From: Eupeodes corollae
Taxonomy: Eukaryota; Arthropoda; Insecta; Diptera; Syrphidae
NCBI RefSeq assembly: GCF_945859685.1
Contig: NC_079149.1
Coordinates: 84,249,073-84,313,072, forward strand
Length of the DNA: 64,000 bases
Reading direction: 5' to 3'
The position numbers were made by a program, and so were the translations under genes. Below are positions 1 through 11,214 of the stretch, piece after piece; the stretch's first letter is position 1; each line of letters begins with the position of its first letter. A model generated the notes under the pieces. The model was given only the letters and a program-made list of their open reading frames with translations, had not been told where the DNA came from and ran no database searches.

Positions 1-300
1 GGGACCGAAAGATAGATTGAGACAGGAGAACCAGTTTTGGTGGCTTCAAATTGAGAATGTCATTTAAAGTTGTCTAGGGCGTTTGGTCTTAGCCGGCTTA
101 CAAAGGTTTAAGGATTAGGTTAGGGATGTCAGGGTGGCACCAAAAAATAACACAAAAAAAACACCAAAAAAACACATTAAAAAACGCTTACTGTGGCTGT
201 TCTAGTTTTTAAGTAGTTGTAAGTATTTTTATGTAGTATTATTGGTTTTGGTTAGTTTTTAGTAGCTTAAGTATTATAATGGGTTTCGTTTTTTTTTTTT
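1..300 (+). mobile_element. LINE J 3' end (Jockey-like), second copy, truncated by window edge
   Basis: The first ~130 bases match the 3' end of the better-preserved Jockey-like copy at 21240-21380: both carry the GGAGAA(C/A)CAGTTTTGGTGGCTT block followed by a GCCGGCTTACA block. The rest is AT-rich 3' untranslated sequence of the same kind (TTAGGTTTAGTTTTTAGTAGCTTAAG-like words). No intact reading frame remains. The left end is outside the window. Confidence 0.6.
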
Positions 301-419
301 AAGTTTTAACTTTATATAAAATAAAAAATAATTTTCATTTCACAACAGTAATGAATTCTTTTCGATTACAAAAATGAAGTGTAATTTAGATGAACTTTTT
401 TAAGTTCTTTTGTTTTTTG

Positions 420-1300
420 GTCTGACGTTAACACAAACAAAGCCGATTTCTTCTTAAATCGTGAACACGCAACGTATATATAGCTGCCCATGTGAAAAAC
501 AATGATTTTCTTAATTTATCCCGGAAACACTAAGTGATTGGCCTTCCGACTTGTTAATTGTCATTGCGAACGCAAGGCGAACCGGAAATTTCAATCGTTT
601 GAAGTCAAAATGAGATCAGTCGGAATCATTGGTATTCGAGGATTACATACATTTTCACGTACTGTCCGTTAATAATGGTTGCCTCAATCAATCGTTGCAA
701 AAGTCACTGTGGATTCAAATTACGCGATATCAAAATAACTGAACTAACTTTGAGGAGCAAGTTATGTGGTGGAAAACCTAGTAACTTCAGAGAGTTCTAA
801 AACTCCGTTGGATAATTTACAACATGATCGGGATTTGTTATGGAATCAACGGATTTGTATGTCACTAAATAGCCAGTGATTTTTGATAGATTGCTGAATG
901 ATGAAATTGAGTGCGTGTTATTCTGATAATTCTTACTAATGTTTGGGAAAATATTTTCAATAAGAGCTAATTGAGAGTCTATAAATCGGGAAAAGTCGTT
1001 GATTAGAGTAATAAATCAAGTGGTCGAATCAACTGACACTTTTCCATTTCCAACAGCTAACAATTGTTTTTGAAATTATGCATTAGTGGTTAGCGATAAT
1101 GTTTTTACGTTATTCCACAAAAATGATGGCTTCAGGAAAGAATTCAATTCATCTAAAGGAGTTCCACGGGGAATGACTGGCAACGTCTGCCTGAAATCGC
1201 CTGCCAACAATATCATCAAGCCGCGAAAGATGCTGTTACTTCGTCGAAGATGTTTCAGTGTAAATTTAAGTGCTACAAGTGATTTCGAATGTGTCAATTA
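420..1300 (-). pseudogene. Helitron-type Pif1-like DNA helicase, C-terminal remnant
   Basis: Minus-strand translation at 1297-1076 gives the helicase block AGDFRQTLPVIPRGTP followed by a FLW..V..L.LTTN segment, typical of Pif1/RRM3-like helicases of Helitrons. Further downstream, in shifted frames between about 640 and 420, come IPMIPTDL, then AMTINKSEGQSLSVSGIN and VACSR, which are the expected C-terminal helicase motifs. At least one stop and one frameshift separate these pieces, so it is dead. It is known that rolling-circle (Helitron) transposons encode a Rep-helicase protein. No Rep (HUH) domain is visible here, so only the helicase end survives. Confidence 0.8.
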
Positions 1301-2727
1301 AGACTTATAAATAATGAACATTTTTAGAAGTTAAGCAAGATACTTTAATGATTTAAATTGTATCTAAGGAAGAAATAGTTGATATTTTCAAAACCATCAT
1401 ACAATTTATTGTTAATAGATATTTTGAGTTCTTCCCAGCCGTAAGCGCCCGTTTTTGGTTGTTGGCATTTCTAAAACGACGTATTTTAAAAACCTGCTGT
1501 AAAAGAAAAATTCGCAGTTGATATTCGAGCTTACGACATCTTAATCATTAAAAAAGGATTGTGGGACAGAAAAAATAAAAGTAATTTTGTCAACCTTAAT
1601 GAATTAGAAAAATCAGATCAGAGGCTAACATTCTGCAGATAAGAAAAGTCCCCCAAATAGACATACAATATCTTACGTTGTACCAATATCGGTTGAAACA
1701 ACAACAAAAACATATTTTCACAATGAAACCAATACAAATATGATCGATGATAACTAATTTAAGTTATGAATGTTTTACTAAAGAAAAGTATAAAATGCAT
1801 AAAAGTATAAAATGTTAAAAAATGGAAATAATATGAATTTCAAAAACAATTAAGTTCGCCGCACAAGAGTGAGATCATTATCTCAATGCTTTCAAAAATA
1901 TATTAAAACATACATAAGTTCCCCTCCGATTGATGCGACCTGATGTCTAGCTATAGCAACCTCGCCTAAATACCGGCTTGAAACTATTAAAATATTGTGT
2001 TTATCTTTGGTCTTCCATCCAATCAGCTTACACCTACCTCTGCTTGAAAGATATCAAGAATTTGTATTAATTCATATCGACCGTGTCTGGCGTCTTGCAT
2101 GGCTCCAATATAACCAAACACCACAACACCACCGCACCGAGATCTTAGTGCCAGTGCCAGCTCAAAGAGACAATCCGCAACCCTTCTTAGCTTCTTAGCC
2201 TTCTTAGCATAGCATATCTTTCAATCGCATCTTCCTTTCCCGCCGTATTCTTCTTTTTGTTCTTTTGAATACTGCTTTTTGTTTTGTAGATCTTTTTATT
2301 GTTTATCAGCACAAATCTTGACCTACATTTGAGTTTATTAACCGGTTCGGGCAAATTCATATGTTTTTATTCACATCTCTCTCTCTATATAGTTAATGTA
2401 TCTATACATACAGAATATATACGACGACGTACCTACATACATTTATACATATATGAACTATCAATTCACTGTGCATACATACCTAACTTCAATCACAATC
2501 ATTCGGATTAATTACGTTTTGTGTAAAGATGTTTTGTTTCTTTGTATCCACATTGGATTATTGCATTCTCAATTTTTTGAGAAAGTTTGTTTAGCTATCA
2601 GAAAAATAAAAATACCAAGAAACATACAAAATTTTGTATCAAGCCAAATGAAACATAAAACATAGGAGTCTTATAAAACAAGAGAATAGCATAGTTTGTA
2701 AATAATCTACACTGAAAAAAAGTTATG
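1301..2727. other. AT-rich stretch without recognised gene
   Basis: No supported gene. It includes a threefold CTTCTTAGC-type short tandem near 2186-2210 and CATACATA/ATATACA simple sequence around 2395-2490, a style common in higher flies. The segment at about 2020-2180 is less AT-rich and may be unique genomic sequence. Confidence 0.5.
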
Positions 2728-3680
2728 ATTGTAATTGTAATTGTAATTGTAATTGTAATTGTAATTGTAATTGTAATTGTAATTGTAATTGTAATTGTAA
2801 TTGTAATTGTAATTGTAATTGTAATTGTAATTGTAATTGTAATTGTAATTGTAATTGTAATTGTAATTGTAATTGTAATTGTAATTGTAATTGTAATTGT
2901 AATTGTAATTGTAATTGTAATTGTAATTGTAATTGTAATTGTAATTGTAATTGTAATTGTAATTGTAATTGTAATTGTAATTGTAATTGTAATTGTAATT
3001 GTAATTGTAATTGTAATTGTAATTGTAATTGTAATTGTAATTGTAATTGTAATTGTAATTGTAATTGTAATTGTAATTGTAATTGTAATTGTAATTGTAA
3101 TTGTAATTGTAATTGTAATTGTAATTGTAATTGTAATTGTAATTGTAATTGTAATTGTAATTGTAATTGTAATTGTAATTGTAATTGTAATTGTAATTGT
3201 AATTGTAATTGTAATTGTAATTGTAATTGTAATTGTAATTGTAATTGTAATTGTAATTGTAATTGTAATTGTAATTGTAATTGTAATTGTAATTGTAATT
3301 GTAATTGTAATTGTAATTGTAATTGTAATTGTAATTGTAATTGTAATTGTAATTGTAATTGTAATTGTAATTGTAATTGTAATTGTAATTGTAATTGTAA
3401 TTGTAATTGTAATTGTAATTGTAATTGTAATTGTAATTGTAATTGTAATTGTAATTGTAATTGTAATTGTAATTGTAATTGTAATTGTAATTGTAATTGT
3501 AATTGTAATTGTAATTGTAATTGTAATTGTAATTGTAATTGTAATTGTAATTGTAATTGTAATTGTAATTGTAATTGTAATTGTAATTGTAATTGTAATT
3601 GTAATTGTAATTGTAATTGTAATTGTAATTGTAATTGTAATTGTAATTGTAATTGTAATTGTAATTGTAATTGTAATTGT
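2728..3680. repeat. Perfect (ATTGTA)n hexanucleotide array, 953 bp
   Basis: About 159 uninterrupted copies of the six-base unit ATTGTA (TACAAT on the other strand). I see no substitution in the fifteen full 60-base lines from 2761 to 3660. Because six is a multiple of three, every frame stays open and gives dipeptide polymers (VI, NY, LQ) that are artefacts. The left flank is ACTGAAAAAAAGTTATG and the right flank TTTGTGATTC, next to LINE E. Such homogeneity over nearly 1 kb implies recent expansion; the true length may differ from the assembled one. Confidence 0.98.
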
Positions 3681-3689
3681 TTTGTGATT

Positions 3690-5480
3690 CTTTTAAAACA
3701 CACAAATGAGTCATCTGTCGGGTTGAATTTATAAAAATCCAAAGTGTTCGGTAAATCCATTTTATGATAAATTCTGTCCTAGACAATTTAAATCTAAACC
3801 ATTTAGAAACTCAAATGATTTTTATAATCAAGTTACAAGAGTGTCATATGATAAAGACATCTACTAGAAAACTTCCGTCTGCTATTTATGCCAATGATTG
3901 TATTGTCTCCGATAGAATTGGCGCTTGAATTGGCAAGCGCCTTTAATGAAGACTTTACGACGATTAAAAATGAGTGTCAAGCGTGACACTATCATTTTAT
4001 TATCATTTTATGATAAATTCTGTCCTAGACAATTTAAATCTAAACCATTTAGAAACTCAAATGATTTTTATAATCAAGTTACAAGAGTGTCATATGATAA
4101 AGACATCTACTAGAAAACTTCCGTCTGCTATTTATGCCAATGATTGTATTGTCTCCGATAGAATTGGCGCTTGAATTGGCAAGCGCCTTTAATGAAGACT
4201 TTACGACGATTAAAAATGAGTGTCAAGCGTCTCCTATAAATGGACAAAGTTGTTTAGTTTGTAACTGAGTAAATCTTCTCAAAGCTTATTTTTGTGTTTG
4301 AGCCTATAACAAGTCTTAAAATATTCAAAATTATTGGCACCTTCAAGAAGTTAAACTCTTTTAGGATCGACTGTACCTCCAATCTTTGTTTAAAAATTGA
4401 AGCTAGTTTCTTAAGTGATGGCGCACTTTTTTTATGAAAGTATTTTTGGTTGTGTATTTCCGGTTGCCCTTAAATGTGCTAATGTTGTGATATTTGATTT
4501 GGTTTTCAAAGTGAAAGATCAACTGAGGATGCGTTATTGTGTTCCTGCTCTCAATTATTTGCACTGCGAGTTAATTATTTGCAAGCTTGGAAAAACAAAT
4601 CTACCGCTGCTTTATTTATTGACATTTCAAAAGCCTTTGATATGGTAGATCACAAAATGGTGCTTAGTAAGATTGAGAATGCAGGGTTTCGAGTCTTTAT
4701 TTGTGACTAGTTAACATAATACTTAAAAAACAGAAAACAAAGAGTGAAATTCAAAAAGATAATAAGTGATTTAAAGTCAATTGATTGAAGAGTTCCACAA
4801 GGATCTGTTCTAGGGCTAATTCTCTTTTTGATTTACATAAATTCATTGTTTGGGTTCCCATTCAAAGGGGTATTGACTGCATTTTCTGACGATGTGGGTT
4901 TAAGCTTTAGGGAAAATAGCAACCTCAATCTTATAGGTAATATTAAATGGGATTTAAGTTTGTTTGGGATTTGGTTTGCTTTGCATAATCGGAAAATCAG
5001 CTCAAAAAGACAGGCTTTCAGAAAATAAAACAAATTTGAACGCCAACCTCTTTTTTCATGCTCCAGAATGCTGTTGAATTTGAATATTTGGGACTAGGCG
5101 TTTATTCTAGAATGGGTCTCTCTAGGCGCATAGATAACCTTTCGTTGCAACTACTTATGAACATTTATTATGGCATCTTTCATTAAAAACTACAATGTAA
5201 TGTTGGGAAGGTGCTCTTTTGGTCATGCAAAAGTTTGCTCTGAACAAAATTTACCTCATGTACCCTAGTTTATCACTTTTTAAGGAATTGAAGGTTTTTC
5301 CAATTGGACACTTGAACTACTACAAAGTTTTGAACAGAGTTCTTAAAAGATCTGGAAATCTCAATTTCAGAATCATTTCAAATTATAATATTACGTGGGA
5401 AGTTTTTCAGGTCGTATTTTCAACGGGCTTACACAATCTGTCAGAGTTCTTAGGTCTAATTTGTTTTTTTTTTTAAATAT
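3690..5480 (+). mobile_element. LINE E: non-LTR retrotransposon (CR1/Jockey-superfamily-like), decayed
   Basis: Plus-strand frames between about 4590 and 5030 give a reverse transcriptase core: ALFIDISKAFDMVDHKMVL (motif A region), RVPQGSVLG.ILFLIYIN, and AFSDDVG, the last being an altered (F/Y)ADD catalytic box. Downstream come EYLGLGVYSRMGLSRRIDN and the C-terminal thumb-like segment to about 5480. Frames change and stops occur (for example before RVPQ), so it is not functional. The 5' part contains the 227-bp duplication described separately. No poly-A or target-site duplication was found. Clade assignment is by motif style only. Confidence 0.75.
3758..4230 (+). repeat. Identical 227-bp direct duplication inside LINE E
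   Basis: 3758-3984 and 4004-4230 read as identical copies (offset 246 bases) separated by a 19-base spacer beginning GACACTATC. Identity contrasts with the heavily decayed LINE around it, so the duplication is recent or an assembly effect. Confidence 0.93.
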
Positions 5481-6544
5481 GTACAAAAATAGCTTTAAAG
5501 CCCTCTGAAATAGAGAAAAAAAGAAAGAGATGGAAAAGTTGATCGGTTTTCGGTTCATGAAGGCAACACAGATAAAATCCAAAAGTCTTTAGGAATGATG
5601 TTGATTAAGTCCTACTTCGGAGTCAATATAATAGCATCAATCCACATTACTTTCCCATACATTTTTTAAAACATTTTTAAGAAAAAAAAGTTTTATAAGA
5701 CAAACAAATTCAAACAAAATTTTAAAAAGTTTCCTCTAAGTTGTAAAATTATGAAAAACTTTAATTTTATTTCCTTACAGAAAGAAGTCTTGAGTTCTTA
5801 GCTAATCCGATAAATTCGAATATGAAAAGAAAAGAATATTCATTTATTCAAATTTCTTCCTCCTATATTTATTAATTTTCATTTTTATAGACATTTTCTC
5901 AATGTCAATAAGCACCGTCACAATAGAACCCAAGAGTTTAAGCGACATGTGGCGCCTTGAAATTAGGTCGAACTAGAAAAAAAAGTCTTAATATATGGGT
6001 GCGACGCACTACCCCATCATAGGTGAAGTCGAAGTGAATGATTAATAAAGCGTGAAATTCAATAGATCTGTGGAAATATTTTCGGTCGGTATAATATTTG
6101 TATATTGATACACAACAGATCTACTTCTATTTTGTAATGCATATTAATACTGACACTTTAGGTTACAAAATGACTACAAAAATAAATACATCGTGTATCT
6201 TACAATACTTACCTACTCACAAAATCATAAACATTGACAGCTCTAGCCTCAGACCGCCATCAATGATGCGGTATGCCTACATTTAGTACTCGTATGTATA
6301 TCTAACATTTTAAGTATTTGAGTATGAACATGTTCTTCGACTTAGTTATAATAAAGATATTTTTCACATGAGGAAAATGGTGTTGATATTAACTTTCAGG
6401 AGATTTTAAAATATGGTCCAACTTAATTTAAGTAGTCCAACGACAATTTTACGGACGTAAATGCAGAAAGTCTGGGAACACAATTTTCTCATTGTCCAAG
6501 AGGTTGAAAACACTTACGAAATCGGCTTTTTCGTGAATAATCAC
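5481..6544. other. AT-rich stretch, no recognised gene
   Basis: No coding or mobile-element signal that I can support. Short open frames here lack family resemblance. Confidence 0.4.
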
Positions 6545-6745
6545 TAGGTTAGGTTACGAAAAAGTGGCTGTCTGCGATGGTTAGTTTAATGGCCCATTGT
6601 TATATTTTATGAATCTTGAGGCTTTCCTTTAAAGCTCAATGAAGCCAGTTGGAGTCCCTTACGAAACGTGAAAGTCTGATTGTGATTAAGATCGTTATAG
6701 AAGAATTCTCCTAGGAAAGTCTTGCGTTCTTGAGCTAAAGCTTTC
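6545..6745 (-). mobile_element. Family R 3'-end fragment
   Basis: Begins (+ strand) with AGGTTAGGTTA and aligns through about 6745 with the 3' end of the long R copy at 53031-53270: shared words include TTTAATGGCCCATT, ATGAATCTTGAGGCTT, AAGCTCAATG and AAGAATTCTCCTAGG. It therefore holds the 3' untranslated region and last codons of the element in reverse orientation. Diverged but clearly the same family. Confidence 0.85.
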
Positions 6746-7319
6746 CTCCTTTTCTGACCTAACACGTGTTGAGTTCATCGTAAAATGCATTCAAAAAAAT
6801 GTATTTATTTATTAAAAAGCATGTAAGCTTATGATTAATTTACATTGCTTCGCCTCCCCTTTATTTCTTGACCAAAATATGCCGAATGCCGAAAATTCCA
6901 GAGAAATGACAATATATTTCCCATCGAAATATTGTTTCCATATGAATTTCAATCGTCTGAAATATTTCCGGGGAAATCTCTTTTACGATAGAGCCCAATA
7001 TGTTAACTATCTATTTTGAAATTGGCGCAAAACTTTAAGTCCGTTAGGAACCACTTAAGGGACATAGGGCCTCTACTACTCTGGTCTTGTGACGCTGGTT
7101 CCGCCTCGACTGTCCTGCGCTATGTGCTTCTCGGTCGTCCTGCTCTTCTTCCTTCTTGTTTGAGCGGATGCAACTGCAGTGCTTGGCCTGCAATGCAGTC
7201 GTTCTGTTTTTGACGCATATGTCCAATCCAGCCACTTACGTCGTCGTATTATAGATTTTATATGTTCCTGACCTGTCCTTCTATGGAGGACCTTATTTGA
7301 TATACGGTTTGGCCAGAAA

Positions 7320-7333
7320 ATCCTTAGGATGTT
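7320..7333. repeat. SINE target-site duplication, left copy
   Basis: ATCCTTAGGATGTT, repeated exactly at 7650-7663. It belongs to LINE F coding sequence and marks where the SINE entered. Confidence 0.92.
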
Positions 7334-7649
7334 CAAAATCAAATGGGGTGGCGCAAAAGTCCGTTGTGAACCAGGGCCTAGTGACTTACAACTCTCAACC
7401 ATTCCTGTGTGCGAGTACTGTTGTCAGGAATGGAAGGGACCTACAATTTTAGGCCGAATCCGAACGGCTAGTTTGAGAAAGCACTTTTTCATGACAAGAA
7501 TTACTCTTGAAGGATTTGTCAATTCCTCGCAAGAGGTAGTTCCCGCGAAAATTATTTTTTTTTAATTAAGGTGGCACGGGCAGGGATTGAACCCAAGACC
7601 CCTTGCATGACAGTCCAACGCACTAACTATCATGCCACGGGTACTGAAC
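7334..7649 (-). mobile_element. tRNA-derived SINE, copy 1 (in LINE F), with 14-bp target-site duplication
   Basis: On the minus strand the head carries an A-box-like TGGCATGATAGTTAGTGCG (7637-7619) and a B box GGTTCAATCCC (7593-7583), the internal RNA polymerase III promoter pattern of tRNA-derived SINEs. The body runs through GAGGAATTGACAAATCCTTC and AGCCGTTCGGATTCGGCCTA and ends in a tail containing GTTCACAACGGACTTTTGCG. It is flanked on both sides by ATCCTTAGGATGTT (7320-7333 and 7650-7663), a 14-bp target-site duplication that splits LINE F codons. Confidence 0.92.
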
Positions 7650-7663
7650 ATCCTTAGGATGTT
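7650..7663. repeat. SINE target-site duplication, right copy
   Basis: Second copy of the 14-mer ATCCTTAGGATGTT, immediately beyond the tRNA-like head of the SINE. Confidence 0.92.
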
Positions 7664-8895
7664 ACGAAACATCTATTTACGAAGGTTTGCAGCTTCCTTG
7701 TTATGGCTGAAGTACCCTTCCAAGTGCTGCACCCAAAAAGAAGCAGAGATTTGACATTTGTGCGAAACAGTCTTAGATTTGTTTTTAAGCTGATAGAGTT
7801 ATTCCTCCAAATTTTTGACAGCATACCACTTTTGCTTTGCCGATGCGGCAGAAGACGTCTTGTTCGGTTCCACCTTTGATGGAAACGATATTTCCAAGGT
7901 ATTGAAAGCTCTCCACTTTTTCCACCAGTTGCGAAAAAATATTTATTTGGGAGGAAGGTCGGGTTCCGAGGCTAATCATTTTTGTTTTGCCGGAATTAAT
8001 TTTCACCCCCCACAACTTCTGCTTCTCTCTCCACACTTGTTGTCATTTGATGCAGATCCACGATCCTATGAGAGATTAAGCAAACATCGTCCGCGTGAAC
8101 AATATTGGCCACAGAATACAGCCCTGTCTGACTCCGCGTCGGATTTCAAAATCATCTGATAACGATATCGAAGGCCTTCTCGAAGTCGATGAAAAGCAGG
8201 TCTAGTGGTGATCGATATTCAACGCACTCTTCAATAAGGGTGTTGATATGATCAATACAGGAGGATGCAGCCCGGAATCCTGCTTGTTCGGCATCGAGTG
8301 TGGCCTCGAGGTGTTCTCTGATGCGTTCCAGTATAACTTTTGCTACTATTTTGGCAACGGATGGTAGAACCTCTCCAGTTTTCACAATTTGTAAGATCTC
8401 CTTTTTTGGGAGCCTGACGATAATTTTCTTCTTCCACTCATGGGGAAAGCTTTCGGTGGTCCAGGCTTCTTTTATGAGCGCATGAAGCAGTTCGCTTGAT
8501 GATGTTGGCGCTGCTCGTAAAATCTCTGCTGGAATTCCATGAAGTCCTATCGCTTTGTTGTTCTGAAGTGCTTTAATTGCGGCAACGATCTCATCTTTAC
8601 TGGGGGGTGCGTTGCGGATTCGGGGATGAGTTATGAGTTTCTTCAGGAGCTTCAGAGAGCATCGGCTGCACGTTGTTTTGCAAACACTCGGAGGACAAGT
8701 GTTCTTTCCACCTTCTGACTTGCTCATCCACCGAACTTATCACAGTACCGTCTATTTCTTTCACCAGGTGCTCTTTGGTTATTCTGTAAACATTCCTGCT
8801 GTCGCTGTCGCACCAGTTTGCAGCATCTTCTGCTTCTTGTCCCAACACGCGTTGATATAGTTACGCTTGTCGCGTCGCACACTGCGGTGCAAATC

Positions 8896-10284
8896 GTTAA
8901 AAGGTAGTAAGATTTTAAAATTAGGTAAATCATCTTTAAAGCTTAGTAAATTGCTAAAAAAGGCTTTACATTTTTTGCTCCATTTTGTATTATTTTTCTC
9001 CAAATAAGAGAATGGCATTTTTTGAAAGGCGAAACTCAATTAAGATACGATATTTTATTCAAAATTACACTTTAAATAGATTGTAAGTAGGTAGGTTAGG
9101 TACGTGCTTATGGAGCTTCGATTGATAACTTGTTGTCCAATCAACAGATTGCAGCTCAAGGGTTAGATGCATTACGCATTATTTTAAATTCAAGAAAAGA
9201 GACACCACTTCCCTTGCTCTGCTAGTTGGCTGTGATTCTTGGTTCTATTTCTCATAGCTTACTTATCAAAACTTTTGTTTTGTGTTTTAAAAGTAGAATG
9301 TAGCTGACTACAACAGCAGCAACAACAACACCAATAACAACAATAAAAAATAAAGCAGTCTATTTAACAACAAAGTAAATTAGTTCATTGAACTTGAAGT
9401 TCTATTGAACTCGGGCTACGTTAACAACTATACACAGACACACAAGCGTGTACGCACGAGGAAATTAAATGAATTGATACCACGGCAAATCAGCCTACGT
9501 CTCCTCAGTCTTTAAAACCTTCATGCATTACCCTCTCGCTTTCCTCGTCTTATAACTCACAAAGTCGCAGGAAAATCAGACGACCAACGACGACACGGCC
9601 AGGCCAGGCCAGGCCAGGCCGACGCGACGGACGCGGATGGGGTCTGCACTACGCTAACTATATTTGATTTGATTTTATTCAAAGTAACCAAATGCAATAA
9701 AAACAAAAATTATAAAAATACAAATAAAAATATTTTGCTGTCACATCCCAATGCTTCTGCAGTGCATTGGAGCTGTTTGCAGCTGGGGCTGCTACTGCTG
9801 CTACTGTTTCTGCTGCTGCAACTATACAAAGTACTTACAAATAGTTGGTTCGGTTGGGCTATGCTGATCTGGTATCTCTGGTTCCTTGCTTTTTACTCCG
9901 CGGTTGCATTGTTTCGTGCGTTATTGTATAGTTTGATTGATATCCAGCGTGCAAAGAAATGATGTAGCAGTAGCAGCACGTAAATATTCTACATGCGGTC
10001 GGTTGCGGAGTTCAAGAGCGTCGACGACAAGTGAATTGAACTTGCGAGGTTATGGGTCTATCCAGAGGCTTGTTTTGTTTTGCTTTACTGAATTAAACGG
10101 GCAGCTTGTTTACATGCTTGCATACCTTCATAACAATACGTACATATATCTAGCTTATATGTTGAGCTATAGAAATAATAAATCTCAATAATCGACTTGG
10201 GAATGAAAGGGATTCAAGTTTTCTTTGCTGAGATTAAGTTTTTAAGCGCCGCACTTACGAGTTCGGAAATTATGGAAATTTGTG
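8896..10284. other. Gene-free stretch with GC-richer island and triplet repeats
   Basis: No supported gene. CAG/CAA-rich simple sequence lies at about 9308-9350, a GGCCA tandem (four units) at about 9597-9620 within a CG-containing patch, and GCT/ACTGCT triplets at about 9776-9822. The patch from 9480 to 10070 is clearly less AT-rich than its surroundings and looks like unique, possibly regulatory or 5' untranslated, sequence. The hydrophobic frame at 9669-9962 is mostly a by-product of the triplet repeat. Confidence 0.5.
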
Positions 10285-10925
10285 GTTAAAATCGGAGCAG
10301 GGTGTAATCCTTAGTAGCGTATCCCTATCTCCAGGTCTCTTTTGAGTGTTTGGAAAACAACATTTGTTCAGCCTTTTGCTAAAAAAGTCGAATCCTCCTC
10401 ACCCTCTAACTATCGTCCAATCGAACTTACTTCCAAAGTCATGGAAACACTGATCAATTTTCAGCTTTATAAATATTTTGAAGAACGAAAGCTTCTTAAT
10501 AACCGGCAATGTGGCTTTCGTAGCAATAGGTCCATTGGTGATTTGATAGAGTTTGGCATTAAGCTCTCTTTTTGAAAATTCATGCATTTGGTATTGATGA
10601 ATCTCTTCTTTCTTGGGTTAGAAATAACCTTTTGGACCATTTACTTTAAGTAGCATTGGACCTGTTCAAATCTAATATCCACAAAATAATTGTTGGTGTT
10701 CCCCAGGGCTCCGTTTTGTTTCCGACACTCTTCCTTATTTTTAAACACAATACCCGTTCTTCTAGGAATGCTCATCAGTTCATAATTGAGGCCATTTCGG
10801 ATGTACAGCTAGGAACAGAGATTCTTTTTTAAGTTGTACTACACGAATGTGGAGTGCTTTACCATTGAAAAATTTTGTTACGAGATCTAAAAGCGGTTGA
10901 AAGTCATTATGTATGTCTAGTGCCA
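10285..10925 (+). mobile_element. LINE B fragment, internally deleted
   Basis: Frame at 10342-10575 gives an RT N-terminal block: SVWKTTFVQPFAKKVESS, SNYRPIELTS, KVMETLINFQLYKYFEERKL and CGFRSNRSIGD. It is close to the copy at 34826. Three residues are lost inside the LTSLLSKV stretch relative to that copy. The catalytic core is largely deleted; GVPQGSVL..TLFLIF survives near 10695-10740, then the text jumps to the C-terminal tail (NTRSSRNAHQFIIEAISD, 10745-10800, then a trailing W/G-rich end to ~10925). Non-functional. Confidence 0.75.
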
Positions 10926-11079
10926 AAATAAAGTTGATGAGTAGTACATAAATTCATATTTCAATATTCAATGGTGAAATTGTTTTCAATGAACAGCTGA
11001 TTGTTGATTAAAGATTTTAAATAACAAACATTCCAACTTTCAATAATCAACTCTAAAACTTAGTGATTGATTCCATAAT

Positions 11080-11150
11080 CCATAAATCCTTGATGTTGTT
11101 ATCATTTCTGATATCATTATTGATATGACAATAACATCATGGACTCATAT
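11080..11150. repeat. Imperfect inverted repeat
   Basis: Arms GATGTTGTTATCA and TGACAATAACATC are reverse complements except at one position, separated by about 21 bases. It could form a hairpin. No associated gene. Confidence 0.6.
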
Positions 11151-11214
11151 GCCTCGTAAATTTTCTTGCTTTGTGTGTTTTATTATTTCAATAGACTATA
11201 CCCTAGTGAAATAG

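Larger units (their letters stand above)
7016..8895 (-). mobile_element. LINE F: non-LTR retrotransposon, interrupted by a SINE
   Basis: Read on the minus strand from 8895. A reverse transcriptase region at 8727-8152 has KDEIVAAIKALQNNKAIGLHG, PKKEILQ, AGFRAASSCIDHINTL and LLFIDFEKAFD (motif A). From 8036 come KTKMISLGTRPSSQINIF and VESFQYLGNIVS..GGT, then a LKTNLRLFRTNVKSLLLFGCSTW segment to 7664. The SINE at 7334-7649 interrupts the frame. After it the C-terminal segment resumes (WPNRISNKVLHRRTGQ, then RRRKW) down to about 7020. The YADD box region between the two RT blocks is missing or unreadable. Stops and frameshifts make it dead. The clade (RTE or Ingi-like) is uncertain. Confidence 0.8.

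Noticed and set aside
2707..3786. Very long open frames encoding (NY)n, (LQ)n and (VI)n polymers
   Set aside because: They arise only because the hexanucleotide unit is a multiple of three; no start context, splice site or family supports translation.
7565..7660. A functional tRNA gene on the minus strand
   Set aside because: A and B boxes are present but no cloverleaf acceptor pairing or anticodon arm can be drawn, and the sequence continues as a SINE body with target duplications.
9669..9962. 97-codon hydrophobic frame resembling a membrane protein
   Set aside because: The Leu run comes from a GCT/CTG-type triplet repeat; the rest has no family resemblance.
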